A stretch of DNA of 34,449 nt from NCBI GenBank assembly GCA_045133915.1, contig JBGUUX010000048.1:1-34449 (forward strand). Reading direction: 5' to 3'. Positions within the stretch are counted from its first letter, which is position 1. Each line of letters begins with the position of its first letter. This DNA is from RGIG7300 sp045133915. GTDB taxonomy: Bacteria > Bacillota > Clostridia > Oscillospirales > CAG-272. Below, piece after piece: positions 8,052 through 15,342 of the stretch. The notes below the pieces were generated by a model. The model was given only the letters and a program-made list of their open reading frames with translations, searched no databases and had not been told where the DNA came from. Made by a program: the position numbers and the translations under genes.

Positions 8052-8804
8052 ATGAAAAAGGTTATTCTTATACTTGTTGACGGTATGCGTCCCGATGCCC
8101 TGATGCAGTGCGGACACTCCTATTCAGAGGAGCTGATAGCAAAGGCATCTTATACACTTGAGGGCAAGACCGTATATCCCTCCGACACCCTGCCCTGCCA
8201 TATGTCACTTTTTACTTCTGTGGACCCTATTCAGCACCAGACTACAAGCAACACCTACTGTCCCCCTGTAAACAAGGTCAGAGGCTTGGTAGAGCAGCTC
8301 GATGCTAAAGGTAAAAAGGCGGCTATGTTCTATAACTGGGGAGAGCTCCGCGATATTGCAGCTCCCGGTATATTCAACTTCAGCCTCTTTATGAGAGACG
8401 AAAAGGATGCTGCCATCACCGACTATGCCATCGAATATCTTAAGAAAAACTCGCCCGACTTTACCTTCCTTTACTTAGGTAACGTTGACATATTCGGACA
8501 TCATCACAGATGGATGTCGGATAAGTATATGGCGTCGGTAAACACCGCAGTTGAGTGTATCAAGCGTGTTATAGATACTTTTGGCGATGAATATACCTAT
8601 ATCATCACCGCAGACCACGGCGGACATGACCACGACCACGGAAGCACAATGCCCGAGGATATCAATATTCCCATCCTCTTTATCGGTGACAATTTTGAAG
8701 CAGGCAAACAGATCGAAGCCTCTATCATTGACATTGCACCCACCGTATGCGATCTTTTAGAAGTAGAGAAGCAGCAGTGCTGGAAGGGAAAAAGCGTATT
8801 ATAA
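8052..8804 (+). CDS. alkaline-phosphatase-superfamily nucleotide pyrophosphatase/phosphodiesterase
   Basis: The 250-residue protein shows the two-metal active site of the type I phosphodiesterase/nucleotide pyrophosphatase group. D10 is in LVDGMRPD, the nucleophile position T46 is in YPSDTLPCH, D146 and H150 are in DIFGHH, and D188 and H189 are in ITADHGGHDHDHG, which supplies further histidines. It has no signal peptide, so it is likely cytosolic, and it is compact compared with secreted NPP enzymes. It has its own strong promoter and its own terminator, so it is monocistronic. The substrate could be a nucleotide, a phosphodiester or a phosphonate and cannot be assigned from sequence. Confidence 0.88.
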   Translation: MKKVILILVDGMRPDALMQCGHSYSEELIAKASYTLEGKTVYPSDTLPCHMSLFTSVDPIQHQTTSNTYCPPVNKVRGLVEQLDAKGKKAAMFYNWGELRDIAAPGIFNFSLFMRDEKDAAITDYAIEYLKKNSPDFTFLYLGNVDIFGHHHRWMSDKYMASVNTAVECIKRVIDTFGDEYTYIITADHGGHDHDHGSTMPEDINIPILFIGDNFEAGKQIEASIIDIAPTVCDLLEVEKQQCWKGKSVL

Positions 8805-8829
8805 ATGCAAAATGCAGAATGCAGAATTA
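8805..8829. repeat. inverted copy of the CTGCATT heptamer tract
   Basis: Directly after the phosphodiesterase stop, tandem units close to AATGCAG (the reverse complement of CTGCATT) appear. They face the matching tract at 9001-9034, so the two could pair around the intergenic spacer. Confidence 0.65.
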
Positions 8830-8834
8830 ATGAG

Positions 8835-8867
8835 AAAAACAGTTGCTTTTTGAAGCAACTGTTTTTT
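8835..8867 (+). terminator. terminator of the phosphodiesterase gene
   Basis: A 14-bp stem (A-run, CAGTTGCTT and its complement, loop TTTG) is followed by a T-run on the plus strand. The rest of this spacer, 8870-8969, is AT-rich with nothing recognisable. Confidence 0.85.
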
Positions 8868-8969
8868 GCATTCTATTATTTAGTTTAATTAAATTTGAAG
8901 TTCAACCTGTATCTAACTAAATATATAAAAATCGAGTATCAATATTATGCAAATAGAAATTGGAATGAA

Positions 8970-9034
8970 ATTTTTGACACTTACGTGTCAAAAATCACCA
9001 CAATTCTGTCCTCTGCATTCTGCACTCTGCACTC
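8970..9034. repeat. palindrome plus CTGCATT heptamer repeat, copy B
   Basis: A hairpin with arms ATTTTTGACAC and its complement (8970-8995, loop TTAC) is followed by heptamers such as CTGCATT and CTGCACT up to the cysteine desulfurase stop. The order, orientation and much of the sequence match copy A at 7161-7227. The palindrome loops differ but the arms are kept. Confidence 0.75.
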
Positions 9035-10175
9035 ATTTTTCTGCTCTTACCAAGGTTTCAAGTCCCTCGTTTAACGCTTCTATGAGCTTATCTGCATCGT
9101 CACGGGTAAGAGATGCATCAAGGCTGATGCGGATAGAGTGGTCTGCCTCCTTATCGGTAAGTCCGAAATCGGGGAGCACGTAGTTTTGGTGTCCCGAGTT
9201 TGAAGAGCAGGCAGAGCCGCTGGAAACGTATATACCCTTACTTGACAGGAAGTGGAGCATAGTCTCGCTTCTGATACCGGGAAGTGTCACGTTAAGTATA
9301 TGGGGTGCGGGTGTTGCGGGGAGATTGGGTCTTATCTCGGAGGGGAGGTTTTCAAGTATATAAGAACGAAGCTCACCTACCGATGCAGGATAAACACCTG
9401 CCTTTACCGCCTCTGCAAAGCCCAGGATAGCGGGAAGATTTTCGGTACCGCTTCTGACCCCCTTTTCCTGACCGCCGCCGAAGGTATGGGGGGAGAGGGT
9501 ACGCTTCTTCATACATTCTGACGACACGTAAAGAGCGCCTATACCCTTAGGGCCGTGGATCTTGTGTCCCGAAATGGTCATCATATCGCACTTCATTGCC
9601 TCGGGTGAGAGCCGCATCTTCATGTACGCCTGTACCGCATCGGTATGGGTAACTATATCGGGGGATATAGCCTTTGCCATGGAAAAGAGCTTCTTTATAT
9701 CGTATACGGCACCCGTTTCGTTATTGACGGTCATAATGCTGACCATAACGGTGTTCTTGTCAAGAGCCGCCATATACTCGTTCATATCCACCTTACCGCC
9801 GTGGCAGGAGAGGTATACTACCTCAAAGCCCTCTGCCTCAAGTTGCTTTGCGGTCTCAAGGATTGCGGGATGCTCGCTTTTGGTGGTGATAAGCTTCTTG
9901 CCCTTGTTCCTTGCCTTTGCGTGCATTGTGCCGAGCAGAGCAAGGTTGTCCGCCTCGGTGCCGCCTGAGGTAAAAAACAGTTCACAGCGGCTGTCACGGA
10001 TATTAAGCGAATCGAGAATCGTCTTTCTCGCCTCGTTCAGCTTTTTTTCTGCCTCGTAGCCCTTGGTATGAAGAGAGGAGGGATTGCCCCAGTAATCTCT
10101 CATAGCCTCGCTCATAACCTCTATTACGCTGTTATAAGGCTTGGTGGTGGCAGAGTTATCAAAATAGAGTTCCAT
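9033..10175 (-). CDS. cysteine desulfurase (NifS/IscS-like)
   Basis: This PLP enzyme takes sulfur from cysteine as a persulfide for Fe-S clusters or thiolated cofactors. The 380-residue protein has H102 (SEHPA), D179 and Q182 (HTDAVQ), the PLP lysine K205 in SGHKIHGPKG, and the catalytic cysteine C323 in SGSACSS. The compact active-site cysteine loop fits group I enzymes. The ATG at 10175 overlaps the stop of the upstream lipoprotein gene (TAATG) with no ribosome binding site of its own, so its translation should depend on that gene. No iscU or thiI lies nearby, so the acceptor is not known. Confidence 0.93.
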   Translation of the reverse strand: MELYFDNSATTKPYNSVIEVMSEAMRDYWGNPSSLHTKGYEAEKKLNEARKTILDSLNIRDSRCELFFTSGGTEADNLALLGTMHAKARNKGKKLITTKSEHPAILETAKQLEAEGFEVVYLSCHGGKVDMNEYMAALDKNTVMVSIMTVNNETGAVYDIKKLFSMAKAISPDIVTHTDAVQAYMKMRLSPEAMKCDMMTISGHKIHGPKGIGALYVSSECMKKRTLSPHTFGGGQEKGVRSGTENLPAILGFAEAVKAGVYPASVGELRSYILENLPSEIRPNLPATPAPHILNVTLPGIRSETMLHFLSSKGIYVSSGSACSSNSGHQNYVLPDFGLTDKEADHSIRISLDASLTRDDADKLIEALNEGLETLVRAEK

Positions 10176-10705
10176 TATTTATTAAAGGAGAAGTTATCAA
10201 GGACCTTCTCTACGTCCTCCATATTACCGTCGTAAGCTTCGGGAGTGGAGGTATATGTGATAACGTATACGGTCATTTCACGGATACATACCACCTGCAT
10301 AAACTTGTACTGTGTGCCTGTAACGGTAGCGGTATAAACGTACTTGTTTGCCGCCTCACCGGAGAGAGTTGTTGTGGTGGGAGCTTCGCCTACGTATTCC
10401 ATATCTGCAAAGGTAGCCTTAAAGTCCTCTTCGTAACCCTTCCAGTAATCGTCAAGGGTGGTGGGAGCCTCAAGAGCCTGAGCGGTAATGCTGACGTTGG
10501 AGGCATCAGCGGAGGAAACGTAAGCGCTGAGAGTACCTGTAGACATATCAACTATCCAGTTTACGGGAACAAATGCAGTATAGTCGGTATGCTCGTTGGA
10601 AAAGAGCTTCATTCCGTCGGGAGCCTGAACGTCGCTCTGCTCAGCACAACCCGAAAATATCATAACTGTTAAAATAAGAATCGCAAATAAAGACTTAAGC
10701 TTCAT
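10175..10705 (-). CDS. PsbP/DUF1795-like lipoprotein
   Basis: The 176-residue protein starts with a lipoprotein signal peptide. A basic MKLK is followed by a hydrophobic core and the lipobox FSGC, with the lipidated Cys at residue 20. The mature part resembles the small PsbP/DUF1795-type fold (a FVPVNW motif early in the domain and a closing VEKVLDNFSF helix). ATG 10705 is chosen because AGAGG lies 8 bases upstream; a GTG 9 bases earlier is in frame but overlaps that site. The promoter at 10736-10764 drives it. It is coupled to a cysteine desulfurase by a one-base overlap, which is odd for a surface lipoprotein. Its function is unknown. Confidence 0.8.
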   Translation of the reverse strand: MKLKSLFAILILTVMIFSGCAEQSDVQAPDGMKLFSNEHTDYTAFVPVNWIVDMSTGTLSAYVSSADASNVSITAQALEAPTTLDDYWKGYEEDFKATFADMEYVGEAPTTTTLSGEAANKYVYTATVTGTQYKFMQVVCIREMTVYVITYTSTPEAYDGNMEDVEKVLDNFSFNK

Positions 10706-10735
10706 AGGGTTCACCTCTGTGTATAATAATAATTC

Positions 10736-10764
10736 ATTATATAATATTACAGTATAAATTGCAA
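10736..10764 (-). promoter_or_regulatory. sigma-A promoter of the lipoprotein–desulfurase pair
   Basis: On the minus strand TTGCAA (10759-10764), a 17-base spacer and TATAAT (10736-10741) lie about 30 bases upstream of the lipoprotein ATG. The plus-strand kinase starts divergently in the same AT-rich spacer. Confidence 0.8.
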
Positions 10765-10851
10765 GAAAAAATTTATGAACTATTGATTTTATATAGATAA
10801 TATGTTAACATAATTATGATTATATTACTTGTCCAAAGGGGGAATAAACCT

Positions 10852-11808
10852 ATGTTAACCAAAAAGAGACCGGTGGTACTTACCGTCAGCAGCGCAAATA
10901 TCGATCTGACCGCCAATATGCCTTATATTCCCTCTGCGGGGCAGACCCTCAAATCAAACTACGGTTATACCATTACCCCCGGAGGTAAGGGTGCAAACGC
11001 CGCCTTTGCAGTAAGCAGACTGGGAGGCGAATCCGTCTTCTGCGCAAAGCTGGGTTGCGACGATTATGCAGACAAGCTTATGGAGATGTACCGTAAAGCG
11101 CATATAAACGTGGACTACATAACCGAGGATCCTGAGGAGCGTACGGGTCTTGCCCTTGTAATGGTAGAAAAGGACGGAGTAAACCGTATAGTTACCTATC
11201 CCGGAGCTAACCGCAAGCTATCCTACGACGATACCGCTTACGCTATGGAATGCTGTCCCGATGCTCTGATACTGCAGATGGAGATAGAGACCGACACCAT
11301 CATAGACACCGCAGGTTATGCAAAAAGAACCGAGGTGCCTATAATAGTGGACGCAGGTCCTGCCTCAAAGGATTTCCCCTTAAGCGCTCTCGGTCCTGTA
11401 GAAATATTTTCTCCCAACGAAGAAGAAACCTATATATACACCGGTATCAGACCTACAAACAAGGATAACTGCCTTAAGGCGTGTATGGCTCTGGCTAAGC
11501 TTATCAAGGCAAAGTACTATATACTTAAGTTAGGCAACAGAGGTGTGTTCTTCTACGACGGACTGTATCACGACATCATAACTCCCCACAAGGTCAAGGC
11601 GGTTGATACTACCTCTGCCGGAGACGTGTTCACCGCGGCTCTTGCGGTGGAATATCTGCGATCGGGAGACATCAAGCGTGCCTGCGAGTATGCAAACATT
11701 GCAGGAGCGCTAACCGTTACAAGACACGGCTCATTTAACTCGGTACCCTGTAACGACGACGTAAGAGAGTTTGCAAACGAAAGAAAACTTAAAATAAAAT
11801 TTGACTGA
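10852..11808 (+). CDS. ribokinase-like PfkB sugar kinase
   Basis: The 318-residue protein is a PfkB-family kinase close to ribokinase, which phosphorylates ribose to ribose 5-phosphate. The first signature GGKGAN is at 44-49, SPNEEE at 187-192, KLGNRG at 227-232, and the second signature DTTSAGD at 252-258 with catalytic D258; the serine in SAGD replaces the more usual glycine or alanine. ATG 10852 is chosen because AAAGGGGGA precedes it by 8 bases; an upstream in-frame ATG at 10816 has no such site. The sugar is not certain since no ribose transporter or regulator is adjacent. It leads a three-gene unit with a hydrolase and ruvX. Confidence 0.88.
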   Translation: MLTKKRPVVLTVSSANIDLTANMPYIPSAGQTLKSNYGYTITPGGKGANAAFAVSRLGGESVFCAKLGCDDYADKLMEMYRKAHINVDYITEDPEERTGLALVMVEKDGVNRIVTYPGANRKLSYDDTAYAMECCPDALILQMEIETDTIIDTAGYAKRTEVPIIVDAGPASKDFPLSALGPVEIFSPNEEETYIYTGIRPTNKDNCLKACMALAKLIKAKYYILKLGNRGVFFYDGLYHDIITPHKVKAVDTTSAGDVFTAALAVEYLRSGDIKRACEYANIAGALTVTRHGSFNSVPCNDDVREFANERKLKIKFD

Positions 11809-11812
11809 TATT

Positions 11813-12766
11813 ATGAGAGAAAAGAACGGAACATTTTTATCCTCAAACGGAGAAAACAATATAACCTACCGTATCTGTCTGCCCGACGGTAATGCCAAGG
11901 GTATAATTCAGATATCCCACGGTATGTGCGAGTATTTTGACCGATACGAAGACACAATAAAATACTTTACCGACAACGGATACGTTGTATGCGGTAACGA
12001 TCATATGGGACACGGCAAGGGTGTAGCCGTAGAGGAGCTGGGATACTTTGGCTCTGACACCTGGAGATGCTTTGCAGACGACTTAAAGCAGCTCAACACA
12101 ATAGTCAGAAAAAGCTACCGATCTTTGCCCTATATACTTATAGGACATTCTATGGGTTCCTTTGTGGTACGCGATTATATAACAAGATATGCCGACAGTA
12201 TCGACGGTTGTGTTATCTGCGGTACGTCAGGCTCTAACAAGGCTATAGGGGCGGGGCTTACCCTCTGCTCACTTATAGAAAAAATTAAGGGTCCCAAGCA
12301 CAGAAGCAAACTTATAAAGGATATCTCCTTCTCGGGATATAACAAGCTCTTTAAGAGCGAAAAGGATCCTAACTCCTGGCTCTGCCGAGATGAAGCGGTT
12401 AGAAAAGCCTATGACGAAGATCCCTACTGTGGCTTTACCTTTACGGTAAGCGCATACAAAAATATGTTCAATCTGCTTAAATACGTTTCAAGCGAGGATT
12501 GGGCTAAAAAAGTTCCCCTGTGGCTTCCCGTATACATAATAAGCGGACGTGACGACCCTGTAGGTGCTTACGGCAAGGGCGTTGACGAGGTCTTTGACCG
12601 ACTTAACGAATGTGAGCTTAATTTCTTAAAATACAAATTATACGATGACTGCCGTCACGAGCTCTTTAACGAGAAAAACAAGCATGAGGTTTGCGATGAC
12701 GTAAGAGAGTTCTGTGAGTCGGTCATAGAAGGAGTACTTGAGGCAAGAGGCTATGGCGTATATTAA
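11813..12766 (+). CDS. alpha/beta hydrolase, monoacylglycerol lipase/lysophospholipase type
   Basis: The 317-residue cytosolic protein has the serine hydrolase layout of the lysophospholipase family. The oxyanion region HGMCEY is near residue 36, a GNDHMGHGKG stretch near 61, the nucleophile elbow GHSMGS with S113, an acid in SGRDDPVG near 248, and the catalytic His in CRHELFNE near 282. ATG 11813 lies 4 bases after the kinase stop. A TTG at 11801 overlapping the kinase end is an alternative; neither has a strong ribosome binding site, so coupling to the kinase is likely. The 3' end overlaps ruvX by 14 bases. Its natural substrate is unknown. Confidence 0.85.
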   Translation: MREKNGTFLSSNGENNITYRICLPDGNAKGIIQISHGMCEYFDRYEDTIKYFTDNGYVVCGNDHMGHGKGVAVEELGYFGSDTWRCFADDLKQLNTIVRKSYRSLPYILIGHSMGSFVVRDYITRYADSIDGCVICGTSGSNKAIGAGLTLCSLIEKIKGPKHRSKLIKDISFSGYNKLFKSEKDPNSWLCRDEAVRKAYDEDPYCGFTFTVSAYKNMFNLLKYVSSEDWAKKVPLWLPVYIISGRDDPVGAYGKGVDEVFDRLNECELNFLKYKLYDDCRHELFNEKNKHEVCDDVREFCESVIEGVLEARGYGVY

Positions 12767-13175
12767 AATTTTAGCGGTCGACTACGGTGACGTGCGTACA
12801 GGACTTGCAATTTCGGATGCTCTGGGCATGATGGCAAACGGAATAGGCACGGTTAAGGCAAAGGGAATGCACGACCTGTGTGATATAGTTATTGAACACG
12901 CTACAAAAAACGGTGCGGGTAAGATAGTGATAGGCGACCCCGTTAATATGAACGGTACCCGCGGTCCCAGAAGTGAAAAGGCGCATCTGTTTGCAGATTT
13001 TTTAAGAGAAAAAACAGACCTGCCGGTAGAACTTTTTGACGAGAGATGCTCTACCATGGTGGCGCATACCTATCTTGACGCTACAGGCACCCACGGCAAA
13101 AAGCGCAAAGACGTGGTAGATACCCTGTCGGCGCAGATAATATTGCAGGATTATCTTGACAGACACAGGTCATAA
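12753..13175 (+). CDS. ruvX: YqgF/RuvX-type Holliday junction resolvase-like nuclease
   Basis: The 140-residue protein is a full-length RNase H-fold member of the YqgF family, linked to pre-16S rRNA 5'-end maturation and proposed as a resolvase. The catalytic N-terminus KILAVDYGDVRTGLAISD places D10 in the first strand. FDERCSTMVA carries the next acidic residue, and KDVVDTLSAQIIL the last aspartate. ATG 12753 gives the canonical N-terminus; a TTG 15 bases earlier with GGAG just before it is an alternative. The start lies inside the hydrolase gene. The stop codon is inside the first hairpin of the repeat array that follows. Confidence 0.92.
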   Translation: MAYIKILAVDYGDVRTGLAISDALGMMANGIGTVKAKGMHDLCDIVIEHATKNGAGKIVIGDPVNMNGTRGPRSEKAHLFADFLREKTDLPVELFDERCSTMVAHTYLDATGTHGKKRKDVVDTLSAQIILQDYLDRHRS

Positions 13176-13394
13176 TGCAAGGCATTATGACGCGATATAA
13201 ATCCCTATACGGGATTTACGATATTCCACAAGTGGAGCGATATGTCCTTCGGACGCGATATGCCCTGCGGGGCACAAGGATAGGGATTTATATCATATCG
13301 CAACACCATAGGTGTTATATCGCGTTTATGTAATAAACATATCGCATTTGCGAAGCAAATATATCGCAGCACCCCGAGAAAATTCTCGGGGTGC
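13171..13394. repeat. array of heterogeneous hairpins punctuated by a 7-base word
   Basis: Nine hairpins follow one another: 13171-13189, 13199-13217, 13225-13236, 13244-13254, 13261-13274, 13302-13316, 13324-13338, 13346-13360 and 13369-13394. Each stem is perfect but each has a different sequence. After the first, hairpins are separated by GCGATAT-type words (13192, 13219, 13237, 13255) and then, in the second half, by the reverse complement ATATCGC (13295, 13317, 13339, 13361). A 15-bp perfect inverted repeat (13194-13208 and 13280-13294) ties the two ends of the left half together. There is no reading frame with a start signal. This is not a CRISPR array: the units are palindromic and the repeat word is only 7 bases. 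Confidence 0.85.
13369..13394 (-). terminator. GC-rich hairpin after the small Cys-rich gene
   Basis: A perfect 12-bp stem (GCACCCCGAGAA with its complement, 2-base formal loop) lies 6 bases beyond the stop at 13401. The T-run is weak on both strands, so the terminator role is likely but not certain. It is also the last hairpin of the array. Confidence 0.5.
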
Positions 13395-13400
13395 TTTGTA

Positions 13401-13556
13401 TTATAATCTTTGTTCTTCCTTTAATTTTTCCAGCTGTTGAGACGGAATATCCACATATATACATTCGATACATTTTCCTTGTATATCCAAGGTTATCTCA
13501 TCCAATATACACTTATATTCCTTGTTGTATATACAGTATTCATTTTCACAATTCAT
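13401..13556 (-). CDS. small Cys-rich protein, DUF1540-like
   Basis: This 51-residue reading frame begins with ATG at 13556, 9 bases after a strong GGAGGT, and ends with TAA. Five cysteines (C3, C8, C16, C29, C32) follow the spacing C-x4-C-x7-C-x12-C-x2-C, with a C-x-Y-N at 8-11. This resembles one repeat of the small DUF1540 family and suggests metal binding. The C-terminus is a charged helix (QQLEKLKEEQ). It is divergent from the ribbon-helix-helix gene and shares a palindromic control region with it. No function is known to me; the strong translation signal and clean layout support it as a real gene. Confidence 0.75.
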   Translation of the reverse strand: MNCENEYCIYNKEYKCILDEITLDIQGKCIECIYVDIPSQQLEKLKEEQRL

Positions 13557-13587
13557 AATAAGATTACCTCCATAATATCATACATAT

Positions 13588-13617
13588 ATTGTAGCACATA
13601 TGTGCTACAATTACAAT
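13588..13617. promoter_or_regulatory. 24-bp palindromic operator with two overlapping opposed promoters
   Basis: Positions 13588-13611 form a perfect palindrome with half site ATTGTAGCACAT. On the plus strand TTGTAG (13589-13594) and TACAAT (13612-13617) are 17 bases apart. On the minus strand TTGTAA (13611-13616) and TACAAT (13588-13593) are also 17 bases apart. So one site could control both the Cys-rich gene and the ribbon-helix-helix gene. Further TTGTA or TACAA half sites follow at 13624, 13636, 13642 and 13654. Confidence 0.7.
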
Positions 13618-13677
13618 ATGCATTTGTATTTAATTTTGTAATACAATTATATATACAATAGTATTACGAGGTAGCTT

Positions 13678-13854
13678 ATGAAAAAATTCAAGATCCCGTC
13701 CATTCCCCTTACAACAAATAAATCAATACGTTTTCCCAATGATATCGTAGAAAAGGTCGAGGATGCTATACGAGGAAAGGAGTGTACCTTTTCCGCCTTT
13801 GTAGTAGAGGCTGTGCGTGTTGCTCTTGAGAATTTGGAAGAAGAAAAAGAATAG
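13678..13854 (+). CDS. ribbon-helix-helix DNA-binding protein (Arc/CopG-like)
   Basis: The 58-residue protein has a short beta strand KSIRFP (about 15-20), helix A from NDIVEKVEDAIRG, a turn with CTF, and helix B from SAFVVEAVRVALENLEEE. This is the Arc/MetJ/CopG layout in which a dimer inserts a beta ribbon into the major groove. ATG 13678 lies 6 bases after GAGG. The gene sits downstream of the palindrome at 13588-13611, the natural candidate for its own operator, and divergent from the Cys-rich gene. RHH proteins often serve as antitoxins or plasmid copy-control repressors, but no recognisable toxin is beside it. Confidence 0.82.
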   Translation: MKKFKIPSIPLTTNKSIRFPNDIVEKVEDAIRGKECTFSAFVVEAVRVALENLEEEKE

Positions 13855-13880
13855 TCTATATATTTTGGAATCAAAACGAA

Positions 13881-13907
13881 AACAGGCACCCTGAGGTGCC
13901 TGTTTTT
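13881..13907. terminator. bidirectional terminator between the RHH gene and the symporter
   Basis: A 10-bp stem (AACAGGCACC with its complement, loop CTGA) is followed by TTT on the plus strand and TTTTCGTTTT on the minus strand. It serves two convergent genes and abuts the symporter stop codon at 13906. Confidence 0.85.
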
Positions 13908-15276
13908 ATATTTTCATTATTCCAAGTACGTCAAGCACGGAGCTGATAAGTATCAGTACGATACATACGGGGGCTATATACTTGATCATAACCTCAAAGA
14001 GCTTCTTGCGCTTAAACGCTGCTCCCTGAGCCTCGATCTCATTAGCAATAGTCTTGGGTTTAATAATATATCCGACAAATATACAGGTCAGAAACGCCAC
14101 CACGGGCATAATAACGGAGTTGCTTACAAAGTCGAACATCTCAAGGAAGAAGAGACTTTCACCGTTAATATTAAGAACGATAAAGTCAAGCACGCCGTAA
14201 CCAAGAGCCGAAGGCAAGCCGAGAAGCACGGTCACCAGAAAAACGATACCGCAAGTACTCTTTCTGCCTAAGCCTGTCTTGTCGCGAACGATGGACACTA
14301 TAGTCTCCATAAGAGATATGGAGGAGGTAAGCGCCGCAAAGAATACCATGATAAAGAAGGCAGCGCCAACTATATCACCGCCGGGCATAGAGTCAAATAC
14401 CTTGGGCAGGGTCACGAACATAAGGCTGGCACCCTTGTTCAGCGCCGCTTCGTCTCCGCCGGAGAAGACAAATACCGCAGGAACTATCATAAGACCTGCA
14501 AGGAAAGCTATACCCGTATCAAAAACCTCGATCTGCTTGACAGAGTTTTCGAGATGAATCTCTTTTTTCATATAAGAGCCGTAGGTTATCATAATACCCA
14601 TGGCAAGGGACATGGAATAGAAGAGCTGACCCATAGCCGCAAGTACGGTGGTTGCCGAGAACTTGGAAAAGTCGGGCATGAGATAATATTTAACACCTTC
14701 AAAGGCTCCGGGACGGGTAACAACAAACGCCGCAATACCGATACTGAGTATAACCAGTACGGGCATCATCACCTTGGATACCTTTTCTATTCCCTTCTCT
14801 ACTCCGAAAAGCACTACCAATGCGGTAAGCGCTATAAACATGAGGAACCATAAGATAGGCTCTGTGGGAAGGGCAATAAAGTTACCGAAAAATCCGTCTA
14901 TTGCCGCATCCGAGCCGTTACCTGTAAGATATACTGCGATATACTTGGTTATCCAACCGCCTATTACAGAGTAATAAGGAAGAATAAGTACGGGTACAAG
15001 CGCCGCTATCCAGCCTACAAAGGACCATTTTTTATTTAAATAACCGAACGCCGCAATAGCGCTTTTGCCTGTACGTCTGCCCAGAGCTATCTCAGCGCAC
15101 ATCAGTGCAAAGCCAAAGGTAAGTGCAAGAATTATATATACTAAAAGGAATATTCCTCCGCCGTATTTTGCCGCAAGGTAGGGGAAACGCCATATGTTGC
15201 CAAGACCGACAGCAGAGCCTGCCGCCGCAAGGACAAATCCCAGCTTACCTGTAAAGCTGCTTCTTTTCTGCTTCAT
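13906..15276 (-). CDS. sodium-dependent transporter of the NSS (SNF) family
   Basis: The 456-residue membrane protein belongs to the neurotransmitter:sodium symporter family, whose bacterial members (LeuT, MhsT, TnaT) take up amino acids with Na+. The TM1 hallmark GFVLAAAGSAVGLGNIWRFP is at about residues 12-31; the unwound region of TM1 forms the Na+ and substrate sites. About eleven hydrophobic segments follow. ATG 15276 is chosen since AGGAG lies 10 bases upstream and the promoter at 15311-15339 would be inside any longer version. It is monocistronic between a promoter and a bidirectional terminator. The substrate is not assignable. Confidence 0.92.
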   Translation of the reverse strand: MKQKRSSFTGKLGFVLAAAGSAVGLGNIWRFPYLAAKYGGGIFLLVYIILALTFGFALMCAEIALGRRTGKSAIAAFGYLNKKWSFVGWIAALVPVLILPYYSVIGGWITKYIAVYLTGNGSDAAIDGFFGNFIALPTEPILWFLMFIALTALVVLFGVEKGIEKVSKVMMPVLVILSIGIAAFVVTRPGAFEGVKYYLMPDFSKFSATTVLAAMGQLFYSMSLAMGIMITYGSYMKKEIHLENSVKQIEVFDTGIAFLAGLMIVPAVFVFSGGDEAALNKGASLMFVTLPKVFDSMPGGDIVGAAFFIMVFFAALTSSISLMETIVSIVRDKTGLGRKSTCGIVFLVTVLLGLPSALGYGVLDFIVLNINGESLFFLEMFDFVSNSVIMPVVAFLTCIFVGYIIKPKTIANEIEAQGAAFKRKKLFEVMIKYIAPVCIVLILISSVLDVLGIMKI

Positions 15277-15310
15277 TATACTAAAACTCCTAAAAATAAA
15301 ACTGTCGAAT

Positions 15311-15339
15311 ATTATATCACTATTATTCTTAAAGGTCAA
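15311..15339 (-). promoter_or_regulatory. sigma-A promoter of the NSS symporter
   Basis: On the minus strand TTGACC (15334-15339), a 17-base spacer and TATAAT (15311-15316) lie 34 bases before the ATG at 15276. Confidence 0.85.
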
Positions 15340-15342
15340 GTG

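Noticed and set aside
13171..13394. CRISPR array
   Set aside because: The repeated word is 7 bases, units are palindromic with different stems, orientation flips midway, and no cas gene is near.
13401..13854. Classical toxin–antitoxin pair
   Set aside because: The RHH protein could be an antitoxin, but the partner is divergent, not co-transcribed, and resembles no known toxin.
15277..15339. 21-residue N-terminal extension of the NSS symporter
   Set aside because: It covers the TTGACC–TATAAT promoter and lacks a ribosome binding site; the ATG at 15276 has AGGAG.
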